A DNA stretch of 64,000 nucleotides, from the NCBI GenBank assembly GCA_016744065.1, contig JADGFA010000016.1:1-64000 (forward strand). The letters are read 5' to 3'. The notes below the pieces were generated by a model, which worked only from the letters and a program-made list of their open reading frames with translations, searched no databases and was not told where the DNA came from. Position 1 is the first letter of the stretch. Each line of letters opens with the position of its first letter. This stretch comes from Gammaproteobacteria bacterium (lineage in GTDB: Bacteria; Pseudomonadota; Gammaproteobacteria; SZUA-229). Below are positions 19,420 to 28,891 of this stretch, in pieces. The position numbers and the translations under genes were made by a program.

Positions 19420-20478
19420 TTATTTCCCCTCAACCGCCTCAGCCTCCTTTACTTCCTGGTTCATCTCAGCCTTTTCAGCAATCTCTTCCTTACTCGGCAT
19501 TAACTCTGCACGAATCTTCGCCTCAATATCATCTGCTATCGCCGGATTGTCCTTCATAAACTTACGCACTTTATCTTTACCCTGACCAATACGATCTCCA
19601 TTATACGAATACCAGGCCCCTGCTTTATCGATAATATTACAGTTCACACCCATATCAATAATCTCACCCTCATGAGAAATACCCTCACCATAAAGTATCT
19701 CAAAGTTAATGGTTTTGAATGGTGGCGCCACCTTATTCTTAACCACCTTCACCTTGGTCTCATTACCAATAATTTCCTCACCCCGCTTAATCGCGCCAAT
19801 TCGACGAATATCTAAACGAACAGATGAGTAAAACTTCAATGCATTACCACCAGTAGTGGTTTCCGGGTTACCGAACATAACCCCTATTTTCATACGCAGC
19901 TGATTGATAAAGATAACCAGCGTATTCGAACGCTTAATATTCGCGGTTAACTTACGCAACGCCTGACTCAATAAACGCGCCTGTAAACCCATGTGCGAAT
20001 CACCCATATCACCTTCGATTTCAGCCTTAGGTGTTAATGCTGCAACCGAGTCAATGACCAGCACACTTACTGCACCAGAACGAACCAGCATATCCGTAAT
20101 TTCCAATGCCTGCTCACCTGTATCCGGCTGAGAAACCAGCAATTCATCCACATTAACACCCAGTTTTTCGGCATATGATGGATCAAGAGCATGCTCAGCA
20201 TCTACAAAAGCGCAGGTTCCACCCGCTTTCTGAGCTTCCGCAATCACCTGCAACGTCAATGTTGTTTTACCAGATGACTCTGGGCCGTAGATTTCCACAA
20301 CACGCCCTTTTGGCAAGCCCCCTATACCCAGCGCAACATCCAGCGCAATAGAACCCGTTGATATAGCTTCAATTTCCGAGTTAACTGAATCACCCATGCG
20401 CATTACAGACCCTTTACCAAACTGTTTTTCAATCTGACTTAATGCGGCACTTAATGCTTTTTTCTTGTTGTCATCCAT
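19420..20478 (-). CDS. recA: Recombinase RecA
   Basis: 352 aa from the ATG at 20478, with AGGGGA at suitable spacing; the frame can be read from a TTG one codon earlier. Walker A is [10 protein letters not shown]1 includes [20 protein letters not shown], and the L2/ATPase signature is [20 protein letters not shown]. It forms the recombination filament and triggers LexA cleavage. The C-terminus is short and acidic (EAVEGK). A TTGACA promoter lies about 100 bp upstream; I could not find a canonical SOS box there. Confidence 0.98.
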   Translation of the reverse strand: MDDNKKKALSAALSQIEKQFGKGSVMRMGDSVNSEIEAISTGSIALDVALGIGGLPKGRVVEIYGPESSGKTTLTLQVIAEAQKAGGTCAFVDAEHALDPSYAEKLGVNVDELLVSQPDTGEQALEITDMLVRSGAVSVLVIDSVAALTPKAEIEGDMGDSHMGLQARLLSQALRKLTANIKRSNTLVIFINQLRMKIGVMFGNPETTTGGNALKFYSSVRLDIRRIGAIKRGEEIIGNETKVKVVKNKVAPPFKTINFEILYGEGISHEGEIIDMGVNCNIIDKAGAWYSYNGDRIGQGKDKVRKFMKDNPAIADDIEAKIRAELMPSKEEIAEKAEMNQEVKEAEAVEGK

Positions 20479-20551
20479 CAATATTCCCCTGATCTTTCTA
20501 GTTAGTTCAATTTGTTTACATAACGCGATTACTGCGCTGCGGCATAACTGT

Positions 20552-20580
20552 AGATTAGTGGATACATTTTACTATGTCAA
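20552..20580 (-). promoter_or_regulatory. Candidate sigma-70 promoter of recA
   Basis: On the minus strand a perfect -35 TTGACA (20575-20580) is separated by 17 bp from a weak -10 TAATCT (20552-20557), about 75 bp upstream of the recA start codon. The inverted repeat at 20579-20609 abuts the -35. Confidence 0.5.
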
Positions 20581-20609
20581 TACTTTTTATCATGTTTGTA
20601 AAAAGTATT
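20579..20609. promoter_or_regulatory. Perfect inverted repeat between recA and the WYL regulator
   Basis: Arms AATACTTTTTA and TAAAAAGTATT (11 bp, perfect) are separated by 9 bp. The repeat overlaps the edge of the recA -35 and lies about 140 bp upstream of the divergent WYL gene. Its size and symmetry fit an operator for a dimeric regulator. Autoregulation by the adjacent protein is an inference. Confidence 0.45.
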
Positions 20610-20747
20610 AGGTGTATTGTATTTATCATCACTGATGAACTATTATGTAAACTGTTCGTTTAAATACTCTTACCTCATTAACTAATGAACAGACTCCTGC
20701 TGGAGCAACCACATATAATAAAAATAGCTTTAAATTAAGAGAGACCC

Positions 20748-21638
20748 ATGGCTGACGTCAAAATGCTTCACGAGATTAAATTCGCTACACGCCAGCGATT
20801 ACAGTTTATTGAGATTATGGCTTACTACCTCGGACATATCAGCCGCAGTATGCTGGCAAAGGCTTACGGCATATCCGACCCTGCCGCCACTAAAGACCTG
20901 AAGCTTTACAATGACCTGGCACCAGGCAACCTTGAATACAACCCAAGCCTGTTTAGTTTTGTACCTTCTGAAAAGTTCGATGAAGTTTTTGCAGATTTAA
21001 ACCCTCAAAGCATTTTACCCATGTTCGCCCAAAACTTATTATCAATTGATAACCCATCGGGCAAAGAACCTATTTATGGGATTAGCGTTGAAAGCATGCC
21101 CTTCCCAGTTCGGTTACCAGAAAAAGCAGTATTAGCACAATTAATTCGCGCTATGAAAAACAAACATCAACTAGAAATAAAATACTATTCACTTAGCCAT
21201 AGAGATGATCAACTACAAAGCAGAATTATTGAACCTCATGCTTTAGTCAATAACGGCTTACGCTGGCATGTACGTGCATATGACCATGAACATTACGATT
21301 TTAGAGATTTCGTTTTATCAAGAATTACCCACGCTGAAAAACTTGAGCTAAAGTCCGACTCTAGCCAAAGCTATGATGACGACTGGATGGAACTGGTATC
21401 TTTAAAATTACAGGCCCACCCCGGTTTATATAAAAAACAACGCCTGGCATTAAGTTATGACTATGATATGGAAGACGGGTTGATTGAATTACAGGTAAGA
21501 CGCGCACTGGTAGGTTATTTACTTCAACAAATGAAAGTAGATACCACTGAAGATGCATCCTTAAACCCAAACGCTTATCAATTGATAGTAGAAAACCGTG
21601 ATGAAATCGAACAGTATGCGGGTTGGGCATTTATGTGA
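20748..21638 (+). CDS. WYL-domain transcriptional regulator, BrxR/CapW-like
   Basis: 296 aa. The N-terminal winged helix contains RQRLQFIEIMAYYLGHISRS, then AYGISDPAATKDLKLYNDLA and PGNLEYNP. This pattern is typical of BrxR/CapW regulators found beside phage-defence systems. The central WYL domain has IEPHALVNNGLRWHVRAYD and FRDFVLSRI, and a C-terminal WCX-like region follows. Such proteins are dimeric repressors that may sense nucleic acid or nucleotide ligands. No BREX, CBASS or other defence genes are adjacent; recA lies divergently upstream. A perfect inverted repeat stands in the shared intergenic region. Confidence 0.8.
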   Translation: MADVKMLHEIKFATRQRLQFIEIMAYYLGHISRSMLAKAYGISDPAATKDLKLYNDLAPGNLEYNPSLFSFVPSEKFDEVFADLNPQSILPMFAQNLLSIDNPSGKEPIYGISVESMPFPVRLPEKAVLAQLIRAMKNKHQLEIKYYSLSHRDDQLQSRIIEPHALVNNGLRWHVRAYDHEHYDFRDFVLSRITHAEKLELKSDSSQSYDDDWMELVSLKLQAHPGLYKKQRLALSYDYDMEDGLIELQVRRALVGYLLQQMKVDTTEDASLNPNAYQLIVENRDEIEQYAGWAFM

Positions 21639-21690
21639 TTACAAACGACCGGATTAAAACTTAAACACGCCAGTCATATTATGGAAAGCG

Positions 21691-22222
21691 TTACAAATTA
21701 TAAAACTTAATCGGTTTGTACATTACGCCATCATTAGTTGATATAGATTCAACAAGAGCAAAGCGATTTATATGCCAGTTAATGGGCTGAGGCTTTTCTT
21801 CTACATCGAATTGCTTTATTTTTCGCATTAACGTTACATGGGGAGTAAATAACCGTTTTTCCATTTGATACCCGCAATCAGCTAATTTAAAACCCGGGCC
21901 ATCATATAATAGCCTTAATGCCTGAGGAGTATCCGTAACCCCCATCCAGAAAACTTTTGGCTTTTTAAATACACCAAAAACATCCAGCTTTAAATTAAAA
22001 GGCTCAAACGCAATATTAGAAGCAACGGCTGACATGCAGTCGCAGGTTTCATTCGATACATTAGCTAAAAAATGCAATGTCAAATGCAGATTATCAATAT
22101 TAAAAATATTGCCCTTCATATTGCGACTGAGATGATAATAAAAAAGCCTGAGATATTTCTCGCCGAGTTATATCATCAGGCCATAAAGCAAAAAACAGAC
22201 GTTTTTGCTTAGTCTTTGGCAA
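21691..22222 (-). pseudogene. thpR: RNA 2',3'-cyclic phosphodiesterase ThpR, interrupted by a one-base frameshift
   Basis: The intact frame from 22119 gives 142 aa with both 2H phosphoesterase motifs (HLTL near residue 12 and HVTL near residue 94), but it lacks the family's N-terminal strand. That strand lies upstream in another frame: from a TTG at 22220-22222 one reads PKTKQKRLFFALWPDDITRR, continuing EISQAF. The frames join if one base is removed from the A6 tract at 22140-22145 (T6 on the coding strand), giving QAFYYHLSRN. So this is a frameshifted thpR, either a genuine mutation or an assembly error in a homopolymer. It follows the AMP-ligase gene by about 8 bp. ThpR opens 2',3'-cyclic phosphates on RNA ends. 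Confidence 0.85.
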
Positions 22223-22230
22223 TTGAAAAA

Positions 22231-23766
22231 CTAAGCATCAAAAACCATGCTCAAGGTAGATTTTCTATCATATTTGCCATTAGGTGTACGGGGAAAATCA
22301 TCTGTATATGACAATATTCTAGTGGGCACCATATAAGACGGCAGCTTATCTTTAAGCTGAACCTGCAACTCATCGAGTGTGATCGAATTAGACATATTGA
22401 CTAGTGCACCAATTTCATCAGCTGAACCATCTACAGATTTATTAAACACAACAACGGCTTCATTCACATCAGACAATCCACACAGGCTGGCTTCAATTTC
22501 ACCTAGCTCAATTCGATAACCGAGAAATTTTATCTGATCATCTGCCCTGCCCATAAATATATACTGCTTCTGATCATCAATCTTTACCAGATCACCTGTG
22601 CAGTATAATGGATCATGAAATAAATCGTGCTGAGGATTCTGGATAAAAACCTTATTTGTTTTTTCACTGTCACCCAAATAACCATATGCAACAGATGTTC
22701 CTCTTACCAGTAACTCACCCTGATCACCGGGCGCATTAGATAACTCATTATTTTCCTTACGTACAAACATTTCCATATTACGCCTGGCAATACCGATAGG
22801 AATAGAGGTACTGCTGTCTACTGGCTTTTCTAAAATTTTATAAAAGCTACAGTCAACGGTAATTTCTGTTGGCCCATACATATTTATAAATTCTATATGC
22901 GGGTAGATATCCATCCATGAAGCAACTGCATCCGTAGGTAAAACCTCACCTGCACAAATAACATAACGTAAATCTGGCAAACTATCCGGCTTTAAACGAC
23001 GGGACCTCAATAACATTGTAAGAACAGAAGGTACGCAGAAGAAAGTTGTGATCTTTCGGGTTCGCAACCAGCCAACCAATAATGGAATAACAGCATTTAA
23101 CTGCTCATGCACCAGATGCAAAGTGGCACCGGTTTTAAACGCGGTATATAAATCAAATGTGGAATTATCAAAATACAATGGCGCATGATTAGAAATAACA
23201 TCTTTATCTGTTAGCTGATATTCATCTACACACCAGTCAATATAATCAATAATGGCTTTATGGGGAATCATTACCCCTTTAGGCACACCGGTAGAACCCG
23301 AAGTAAAAAGCACATAGGCAAGATCAATTGAAATATTCTGAGATTTAATCGCTACATCTTCCGTAACTTCAAACTCTTCAACATTAATTAACACTGGACG
23401 CTGATCTTGCGTTAATAAAGACTCAAATAATTTTTTACTTTCAGAATCAACCACCACTACTTTCGCACTGGTACTTGATATAATGGATAACAGACGTTGA
23501 GCCGGTGAATTAACATCAACCGGAACATAAGCACAATCAGCTTTAAGAATACTCAAAATTGACTTAATAGAATTTATGCTTTTCGGCATAAAAAATGGGA
23601 CAAACTCTCCCCTGCTCACACCCGCCTGTTTAAGCTGTAAAGAAAAACTATTTGAAAACTGCTCAAGATCAGCATAACTAATTGACTCTTCATCACAACT
23701 GACGGCAATTTTATCGGGAAACTTTTTAGCTGAGTCTGAAAAATACTGATGAACCAATGTAATCAC
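22231..23766 (-). CDS. Orphan AMP-forming adenylation enzyme (amino-acid adenylation / acyl ligase)
   Basis: 511 aa from a GTG at 23766 with GGAG 8 nt upstream; GTG at 23775 is the longer alternative. The core motifs of the ANL superfamily are intact: YVLFTSGSTGVPKGVM, NMYGPTEITVDCS, YCTGDLV, GRADDQIKFLGYRIELGEIE and the catalytic-lysine motif PNGKYDRK. The pattern resembles stand-alone amino-acid adenylation domains and DltA-like ligases. There is no carrier-protein or condensation domain, and none is encoded nearby. The substrate is unknown. A role in an exosortase-associated or polysaccharide-modification pathway is possible but not shown. It appears co-transcribed with the broken thpR. 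Confidence 0.8.
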   Translation of the reverse strand: MITLVHQYFSDSAKKFPDKIAVSCDEESISYADLEQFSNSFSLQLKQAGVSRGEFVPFFMPKSINSIKSILSILKADCAYVPVDVNSPAQRLLSIISSTSAKVVVVDSESKKLFESLLTQDQRPVLINVEEFEVTEDVAIKSQNISIDLAYVLFTSGSTGVPKGVMIPHKAIIDYIDWCVDEYQLTDKDVISNHAPLYFDNSTFDLYTAFKTGATLHLVHEQLNAVIPLLVGWLRTRKITTFFCVPSVLTMLLRSRRLKPDSLPDLRYVICAGEVLPTDAVASWMDIYPHIEFINMYGPTEITVDCSFYKILEKPVDSSTSIPIGIARRNMEMFVRKENNELSNAPGDQGELLVRGTSVAYGYLGDSEKTNKVFIQNPQHDLFHDPLYCTGDLVKIDDQKQYIFMGRADDQIKFLGYRIELGEIEASLCGLSDVNEAVVVFNKSVDGSADEIGALVNMSNSITLDELQVQLKDKLPSYMVPTRILSYTDDFPRTPNGKYDRKSTLSMVFDA

Positions 23767-23921
23767 GTGTACCACTCCATTTTGTTATTATTAAAACGCC
23801 AACACCCATACTTTATGTCATCCTGACTAAGCAAAACCGCAGGATCTGATGCCACACTTTAACTTGATACCCCTTCAAACCAGGCCCTTCACTTCGTTCA
23901 GGGCAACAGCTCAAAAAGCAG

Positions 23922-24416
23922 TTAATTATTCTCTAAAAGTCGCTCAATTCCTTTAAAGGCTTCGGCGACCGCCAGCATTCTAACCTGCTTTCGATCACCT
24001 TTAAACTGAAAGCGAACCGATTCAATTAACATTCCCGGTATTGCCCAGGCAATCCAGACCATACCAACCGGTTTATCATCACTGCCACCACCTGGACCAG
24101 CAACGCCACTTATTGATACACCGATATTTGCATTACATCGATCAAGCAACCCTAGAGCCATTTCTTTAACAACGGCCTGACTTACAGCGCCGTAACTATC
24201 CAGTGTTTTTTGCTTAACCCCTAATAATTCAACTTTTGCTTTATTACTGTAGGTTATAATAGAACTATCAAACCATTGAGAACTGCCATCAACATCCGTT
24301 ATTGATTTCGCAACCCAGCCACCTGTACAGGACTCTGCTGTCGCGATCACCTTACTACCGGCAATTAGCTTTGGCACAAGATTAGCAATATAATCCGCTA
24401 TTACCTGCTCATTCAT
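23922..24416 (-). CDS. pncC: Nicotinamide-nucleotide amidase (CinA C-terminal type)
   Basis: 164 aa from the ATG at 24416 (MNEQVIADYIANLVPKLIA); the frame extends upstream to a TTG at 24440. The conserved ATAESCTGGWVAKSITDVDG, TYSNKAKVELLGV and SGVAGPGGGSDDKPVGMVW segments identify the CinA C-terminal domain as a free-standing protein. It deamidates NMN to nicotinic acid mononucleotide in pyridine nucleotide salvage. In many gammaproteobacteria this gene sits directly upstream of recA; here several genes intervene. Confidence 0.93.
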   Translation of the reverse strand: MNEQVIADYIANLVPKLIAGSKVIATAESCTGGWVAKSITDVDGSSQWFDSSIITYSNKAKVELLGVKQKTLDSYGAVSQAVVKEMALGLLDRCNANIGVSISGVAGPGGGSDDKPVGMVWIAWAIPGMLIESVRFQFKGDRKQVRMLAVAEAFKGIERLLENN

Positions 24417-24486
24417 TATTATTGCAACCCTGTTTTTCAAAAAAAGACTGTAAAGTTTTAATTCTAGCTAGTATGCCCTGTCACAA

Positions 24487-25197
24487 TTATTTACCCAACA
24501 TCAACTTTTTATTGTATTTAATCATAGCTCGAATTTCTTTTACATAGGCACCACGACGCTGAGAATATTTAATTAACCCACCTGCCTGAGCAATTGCACC
24601 TGGCTTTTTACCCGCCGCTCTATTGTTCTTGCGAATTTTTCTTAAAGAAGCATACACACGACCGGTATTTATATTTTTAATATAACTACGTACTGATTTA
24701 TTCACGCTACTAAACTTTGCAACTTCATGCCTTGTGCCCTTATCACGATGCTCGGGCACAATGCCACAACCCTTTTGATAACACCATTGGCCAAAAAAAT
24801 TATTACCTTTTGCAGCAAAACGCGATTGCCCCCAGGCTGACTCATTCGCACTTTGAGCTAATACCACTTCTAATGCCACTGCATCGACACGCTCCAGCAA
24901 CTGATCCCAGCTCTGTTTATCCGTTTCCCAGTCAACACTGTAATCATCTGCCGTTTTAATCACAAGTGAAGACTCAGGATTGCGCCGTCTTGCTTCAATC
25001 AGGCGATTCCTCAGCATTAGTACTTTGTTATTCTCATCATTCACAATAGGGCGCATAAAATCAAAAAACCGCTTTTTTTTATCTTTTGCATCAATTAAAT
25101 TGCTCATATTAAGGTCTTTCGAGGTAATCTGCTTAACACTAGAAGCCGGTATTAGTGAGGCATACAATAGAAAGCTTACTAAAATGACAGGTTTCAT
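24487..25197 (-). CDS. Bax-like secreted glucosaminidase
   Basis: 236 aa from the ATG at 25197, which begins a clear signal peptide (MKPVILVSFLLYASLIPASS); the longer frame to 25239 would bury it. The mature protein contains the glucosaminidase (GH73-like) core AQSANESAWGQSRFAAKGNN with its catalytic Glu, followed by FFGQWCYQKGCGIVPEHRD and a SYIKNINTGRVYASLRKIR segment. It resembles E. coli Bax and is predicted to cleave peptidoglycan glycan strands in the periplasm. It is divergent from mutS. Confidence 0.88.
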   Translation of the reverse strand: MKPVILVSFLLYASLIPASSVKQITSKDLNMSNLIDAKDKKKRFFDFMRPIVNDENNKVLMLRNRLIEARRRNPESSLVIKTADDYSVDWETDKQSWDQLLERVDAVALEVVLAQSANESAWGQSRFAAKGNNFFGQWCYQKGCGIVPEHRDKGTRHEVAKFSSVNKSVRSYIKNINTGRVYASLRKIRKNNRAAGKKPGAIAQAGGLIKYSQRRGAYVKEIRAMIKYNKKLMLGK

Positions 25198-25322
25198 AGA
25201 TTTTCCAAAAGATAAATTAAGGTAAATGTACCACATCAATAACCATTGAACATGCCATCATTTTTCAAATTAATCGACGTTAAGCTTTGCGCTAAGCACT
25301 TGTAAACAGTAGAATTTGGCCC

Positions 25323-27956
25323 ATGACTGAAGCGACTGCCACACCACTCAAATCCACTGCCACCAAGGCTCCAAAAGCCGCTACAAAAGTCCCTGCTACT
25401 AACCAGCATACGCCCATGATGCAGCAGTTTTTACGCATTAAAGCAGATCACCCGGATATTTTACTGTTTTATCGCATGGGTGATTTTTACGAAATGTTTT
25501 TTGATGATGCCCGTAAAGCCTCTCAGCTACTGGATATCACCCTTACCGCTCGCGGTAAAACCAATGGTGAACCTATTCCTATGTGCGGTATCCCCTATCA
25601 TGCTGCGGATAATTATTTATCTCGCCTGATTAAAGCGGGTGAATCAGTCGCTTTATGTGAGCAGATTGGTGACCCAGCCACTACAAAAGGGCCAGTTGAG
25701 CGTCAGGTCGTACGAATTATTACACCCGGTACAGTTACCGATGAAAACTTACTGGAAGAGCGTCGCGACAACTTCTTAATGGCGATTGCTTCATTTAATG
25801 ATCAAATCGGCATTTCAGTATTAGATGTAGGCTCCGGGCGCTTCTTCGTTCAGGAACTGACTAGCCATGAGCAGCTATTAACCGAACTTGAGCGCATTAA
25901 ACCCTCTGAAATTCTTATATCAGAAGATGATGCTTTATATAATGAGTTTTCATCGATTAAAGGCTTACGCCGCCAGCCGCCCTGGTATTTTGAAATTGAT
26001 ACCTGCACACGTTTATTAACGGAACAGTTTGGCACTAAAGATTTAACCGGGTTCGGCTGTGATGGCATGACCCAGGCAATACTGGCTGCCGGTTGTTTAA
26101 TGCAGTACGTAAATGACACCCAACGCACCGCCCTGCCCCATATCCAGGGCTTACGGGTTGAACGCAGTGAAGACTCTGTTTTACTCGACGCAGCAAGTCG
26201 ACGTAATCTCGAGCTGGAAATAAACCTGAGCGGCGGCCATGAAAACACACTGGCTTCAGTTATTGATAAAACCAGCACCGCAATGGGCAGTCGTAATTTA
26301 CGCCGCTGGATTAACCGCCCTCTACGTGATCAGTCACAATTAAAATTACGTCATAATGCAGTTGCAGCCCTGTCTGAAAATCGCGAATACTCAGAAATAC
26401 AGACCCAACTAAAACATATTGGTGACATAGAACGAATCATCAGCCGAGTTGCTATCAAATCGGCTCGCCCACGAGATTTATTTACTCTGGGAAACTCACT
26501 TTCTCAAATACCCTGTATACAGCAACAATTAGGTAATTTAGCATCAGAACGTTTAATACACTTATCAGGTAGCATAAGTGAACATCCGGATACGGTTGCA
26601 TTATTACAGTCGGCAATAAAAGAAAACCCGCCTGTTGTGCTTCGTGACGGTGGCGTCATAGCGGAAGGTTACGACACTGAACTAGATGAACTTCGAAACC
26701 TGAGTAAAAATGCAGATCAGTTTTTAATCGACCTGGAAATTCGTGAAAAAGAACGCACCGGTATCAACACATTAAAAGTGCGTTACAACCGGGTACATGG
26801 TTTCTATATTGAAATTTCAAGAGCACAATCCGATGAAGTCCCCGAAGATTATATTCGTCGACAAACATTAAAATCAGCTGAACGTTTTATTACACCCGAG
26901 TTAAAATCATTTGAAGATAAAGTACTGAGCGCAAAAGAACGGGCACTGAGTCGTGAAAAATCTCTTTATGATGAACTGCTGGATAAATTACTACGTTGTC
27001 TGAATCCATTACAACTATGTGCAGAAGGACTTTCCGAGCTGGACACACTTTGTTGCTTTGCTGAACGCGCAGATACATTAAATTATTGTCAACCAGAATT
27101 CCAGACTCGCTCTGCTATAAATATCACAGCTGGACGCCATCCCGTGGTCGAAATAGTAACTGATAATAGCTTTATAGCGAATGACAGCAAATTAAATGAC
27201 CAGCAACGTATGCTAATTATTACCGGCCCTAACATGGGCGGTAAATCGACTTACATGCGTCAAACCGCTTTAATTGTTTTAATGGCGCATATAGGTTGTT
27301 ACGTACCCGCAGAAAAAGCGGTCATAGGTTCTATTGATCGTATCTTTACACGTATTGGCGCAACAGATGATCTGGCATCAGGCAGATCAACCTTTATGGT
27401 TGAAATGACCGAAGCGGCAAATATATTAAATAATGCAACGGAAAAAAGTCTGGTGTTGATGGATGAAATTGGCAGGGGCACTAGCACCTTTGATGGTTTA
27501 TCACTTGCCTGGGCCTGTGCAGAAAGCCTTGCCCTCGAAAGCAAACCATTCACTTTATTTGCCACTCACTATTTTGAATTAACCTCAATGGTTGATGAAA
27601 TTAAGAGCGTTAAAAATGTACACCTGAATGCAGTAGAACACGGTGAAAATATAGTATTTATGCACGCAGTAAAAGACGGCCCGGCAAATAAAAGTTACGG
27701 ATTGCAGGTAGCAAAACTTGCTGGTGTACCCGCATCTGTTATCAAAAATGCTAAAAAGAAATTACAGAACCTGGAACGCCAGTCAGCTAACACACATGAG
27801 CTTTTTGTTGAACAGACAACCGGACAACTTGAGTTATTTAACAACAATCCTCATCCGATTGTTGAACGGCTACAGGAGATACAGGTAGATGACCTGAATC
27901 CAAGGCAGGCCCTGGCACTTTTATATGAGCTGGCGGAAAAATCTCATAAGCATTAA
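25323..27956 (+). CDS. mutS: DNA mismatch repair protein MutS
   Basis: 877 aa. The mismatch-binding domain carries the F-x-E motif in [13 protein letters not shown]. The ATPase domain has Walker [10 protein letters not shown], Walker [17 protein letters not shown] and the ATHYFEL signature. The N-terminus has an extra Ala/Lys/Thr-rich stretch of about 28 residues before the usual HTPMMQQ start. The protein recognises mismatches and recruits MutL. It is followed after 62 bp by nadK and recN on the same strand. Confidence 0.98.
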   Translation: MTEATATPLKSTATKAPKAATKVPATNQHTPMMQQFLRIKADHPDILLFYRMGDFYEMFFDDARKASQLLDITLTARGKTNGEPIPMCGIPYHAADNYLSRLIKAGESVALCEQIGDPATTKGPVERQVVRIITPGTVTDENLLEERRDNFLMAIASFNDQIGISVLDVGSGRFFVQELTSHEQLLTELERIKPSEILISEDDALYNEFSSIKGLRRQPPWYFEIDTCTRLLTEQFGTKDLTGFGCDGMTQAILAAGCLMQYVNDTQRTALPHIQGLRVERSEDSVLLDAASRRNLELEINLSGGHENTLASVIDKTSTAMGSRNLRRWINRPLRDQSQLKLRHNAVAALSENREYSEIQTQLKHIGDIERIISRVAIKSARPRDLFTLGNSLSQIPCIQQQLGNLASERLIHLSGSISEHPDTVALLQSAIKENPPVVLRDGGVIAEGYDTELDELRNLSKNADQFLIDLEIREKERTGINTLKVRYNRVHGFYIEISRAQSDEVPEDYIRRQTLKSAERFITPELKSFEDKVLSAKERALSREKSLYDELLDKLLRCLNPLQLCAEGLSELDTLCCFAERADTLNYCQPEFQTRSAINITAGRHPVVEIVTDNSFIANDSKLNDQQRMLIITGPNMGGKSTYMRQTALIVLMAHIGCYVPAEKAVIGSIDRIFTRIGATDDLASGRSTFMVEMTEAANILNNATEKSLVLMDEIGRGTSTFDGLSLAWACAESLALESKPFTLFATHYFELTSMVDEIKSVKNVHLNAVEHGENIVFMHAVKDGPANKSYGLQVAKLAGVPASVIKNAKKKLQNLERQSANTHELFVEQTTGQLELFNNNPHPIVERLQEIQVDDLNPRQALALLYELAEKSHKH

Positions 27957-28018
27957 TCTGTATAAAACACAGGCTTGAATGATAAAAATAAACTAACTTA
28001 TTACATAAGTAAATTACA

Positions 28019-28891
28019 ATGACAATTAAAATTAAAACAATTGGTATTATTGCAAAGGACACAAGTGAAGCTGTAATTAACACTGTTAAACAACTTGCTG
28101 ACTTTATAAATAAAAAAAAATGCACGCTTATATATGATAAAAGCACTGAAGGCTTGTTTAGCGATGCGAATTACGTTAGTAGAGAGACGCTTGCTAAACA
28201 GTCTGATTTAGCTATTGTGGTCGGGGGCGATGGTACATTTTTAAGTGCTGTACGCTCTCTTGCAGATCATAATACTCCTGTGCTGGGCATTAATTTAGGT
28301 CGACTCGGATTTCTCGTAGATATTTCACCAAATGATATGCTGCAACATCTTGAACAAATAATGCAGGGTGAGTATGTTGATGAGTGCCGCTTCCTGTTAC
28401 AGGCACAGGTTGAACGAGATGGCCATATCATTTCCAGAGCCGACGCATTCAATGATGTTGTTGTACACATTCGTGATGTTGCACGAATGATAGAATTTGA
28501 AACTTATATAAATGGGCAATTTGTAAACTATCAACGCTCCGACGGTCTGGTTATTTCCACACCGACAGGGTCAACTGCATATGCATTATCAAGTGGAGGA
28601 CCTTTACTGCACGCCACACTTGATGCAATGGTTATAGTCCCTATTTGCCCTCATACATTAACTAATCGCCCATTGGTTATAAATGCCAACAGTAAAGTTG
28701 AAGTTGTAATTGGTGAGAGCAAACAATCTACGGCACAAATCACTTTTGATGGTCAAACTACGTTTGATGTAAAACCCGGTGACAAAATTATTATTCAGAA
28801 AAAGAAAAACAACATTCACTTAATACATCCGGCCAGTTATGATTATTATGAAATATTACGTGCAAAATTACACTGGAGTGAACAATTATAA
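28019..28891 (+). CDS. nadK: NAD kinase
   Basis: 290 aa. The catalytic VVGGDGTFLSA motif, NLGRLGFLVDI, and the TPTGSTAYALSSGGPLL conserved block are all present. It phosphorylates NAD to NADP using ATP. Its stop codon overlaps the recN start (TAATG), so the two are translationally coupled, an arrangement common in gammaproteobacteria. Confidence 0.97.
   Translation: MTIKIKTIGIIAKDTSEAVINTVKQLADFINKKKCTLIYDKSTEGLFSDANYVSRETLAKQSDLAIVVGGDGTFLSAVRSLADHNTPVLGINLGRLGFLVDISPNDMLQHLEQIMQGEYVDECRFLLQAQVERDGHIISRADAFNDVVVHIRDVARMIEFETYINGQFVNYQRSDGLVISTPTGSTAYALSSGGPLLHATLDAMVIVPICPHTLTNRPLVINANSKVEVVIGESKQSTAQITFDGQTTFDVKPGDKIIIQKKKNNIHLIHPASYDYYEILRAKLHWSEQL

Noticed and set aside
20540-20575. Possible LexA/SOS box in the recA promoter
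   Set aside because: CTGTAGATTAGTGGATACAT looks similar at one half, but lacks the symmetric CTGT-N8-ACAG form.
22139-22146. -1 programmed frameshift at the TTTTTTA heptamer in thpR
   Set aside because: The coding frames are joined by a +1 shift, not -1, so the slippery heptamer does not restore the protein.
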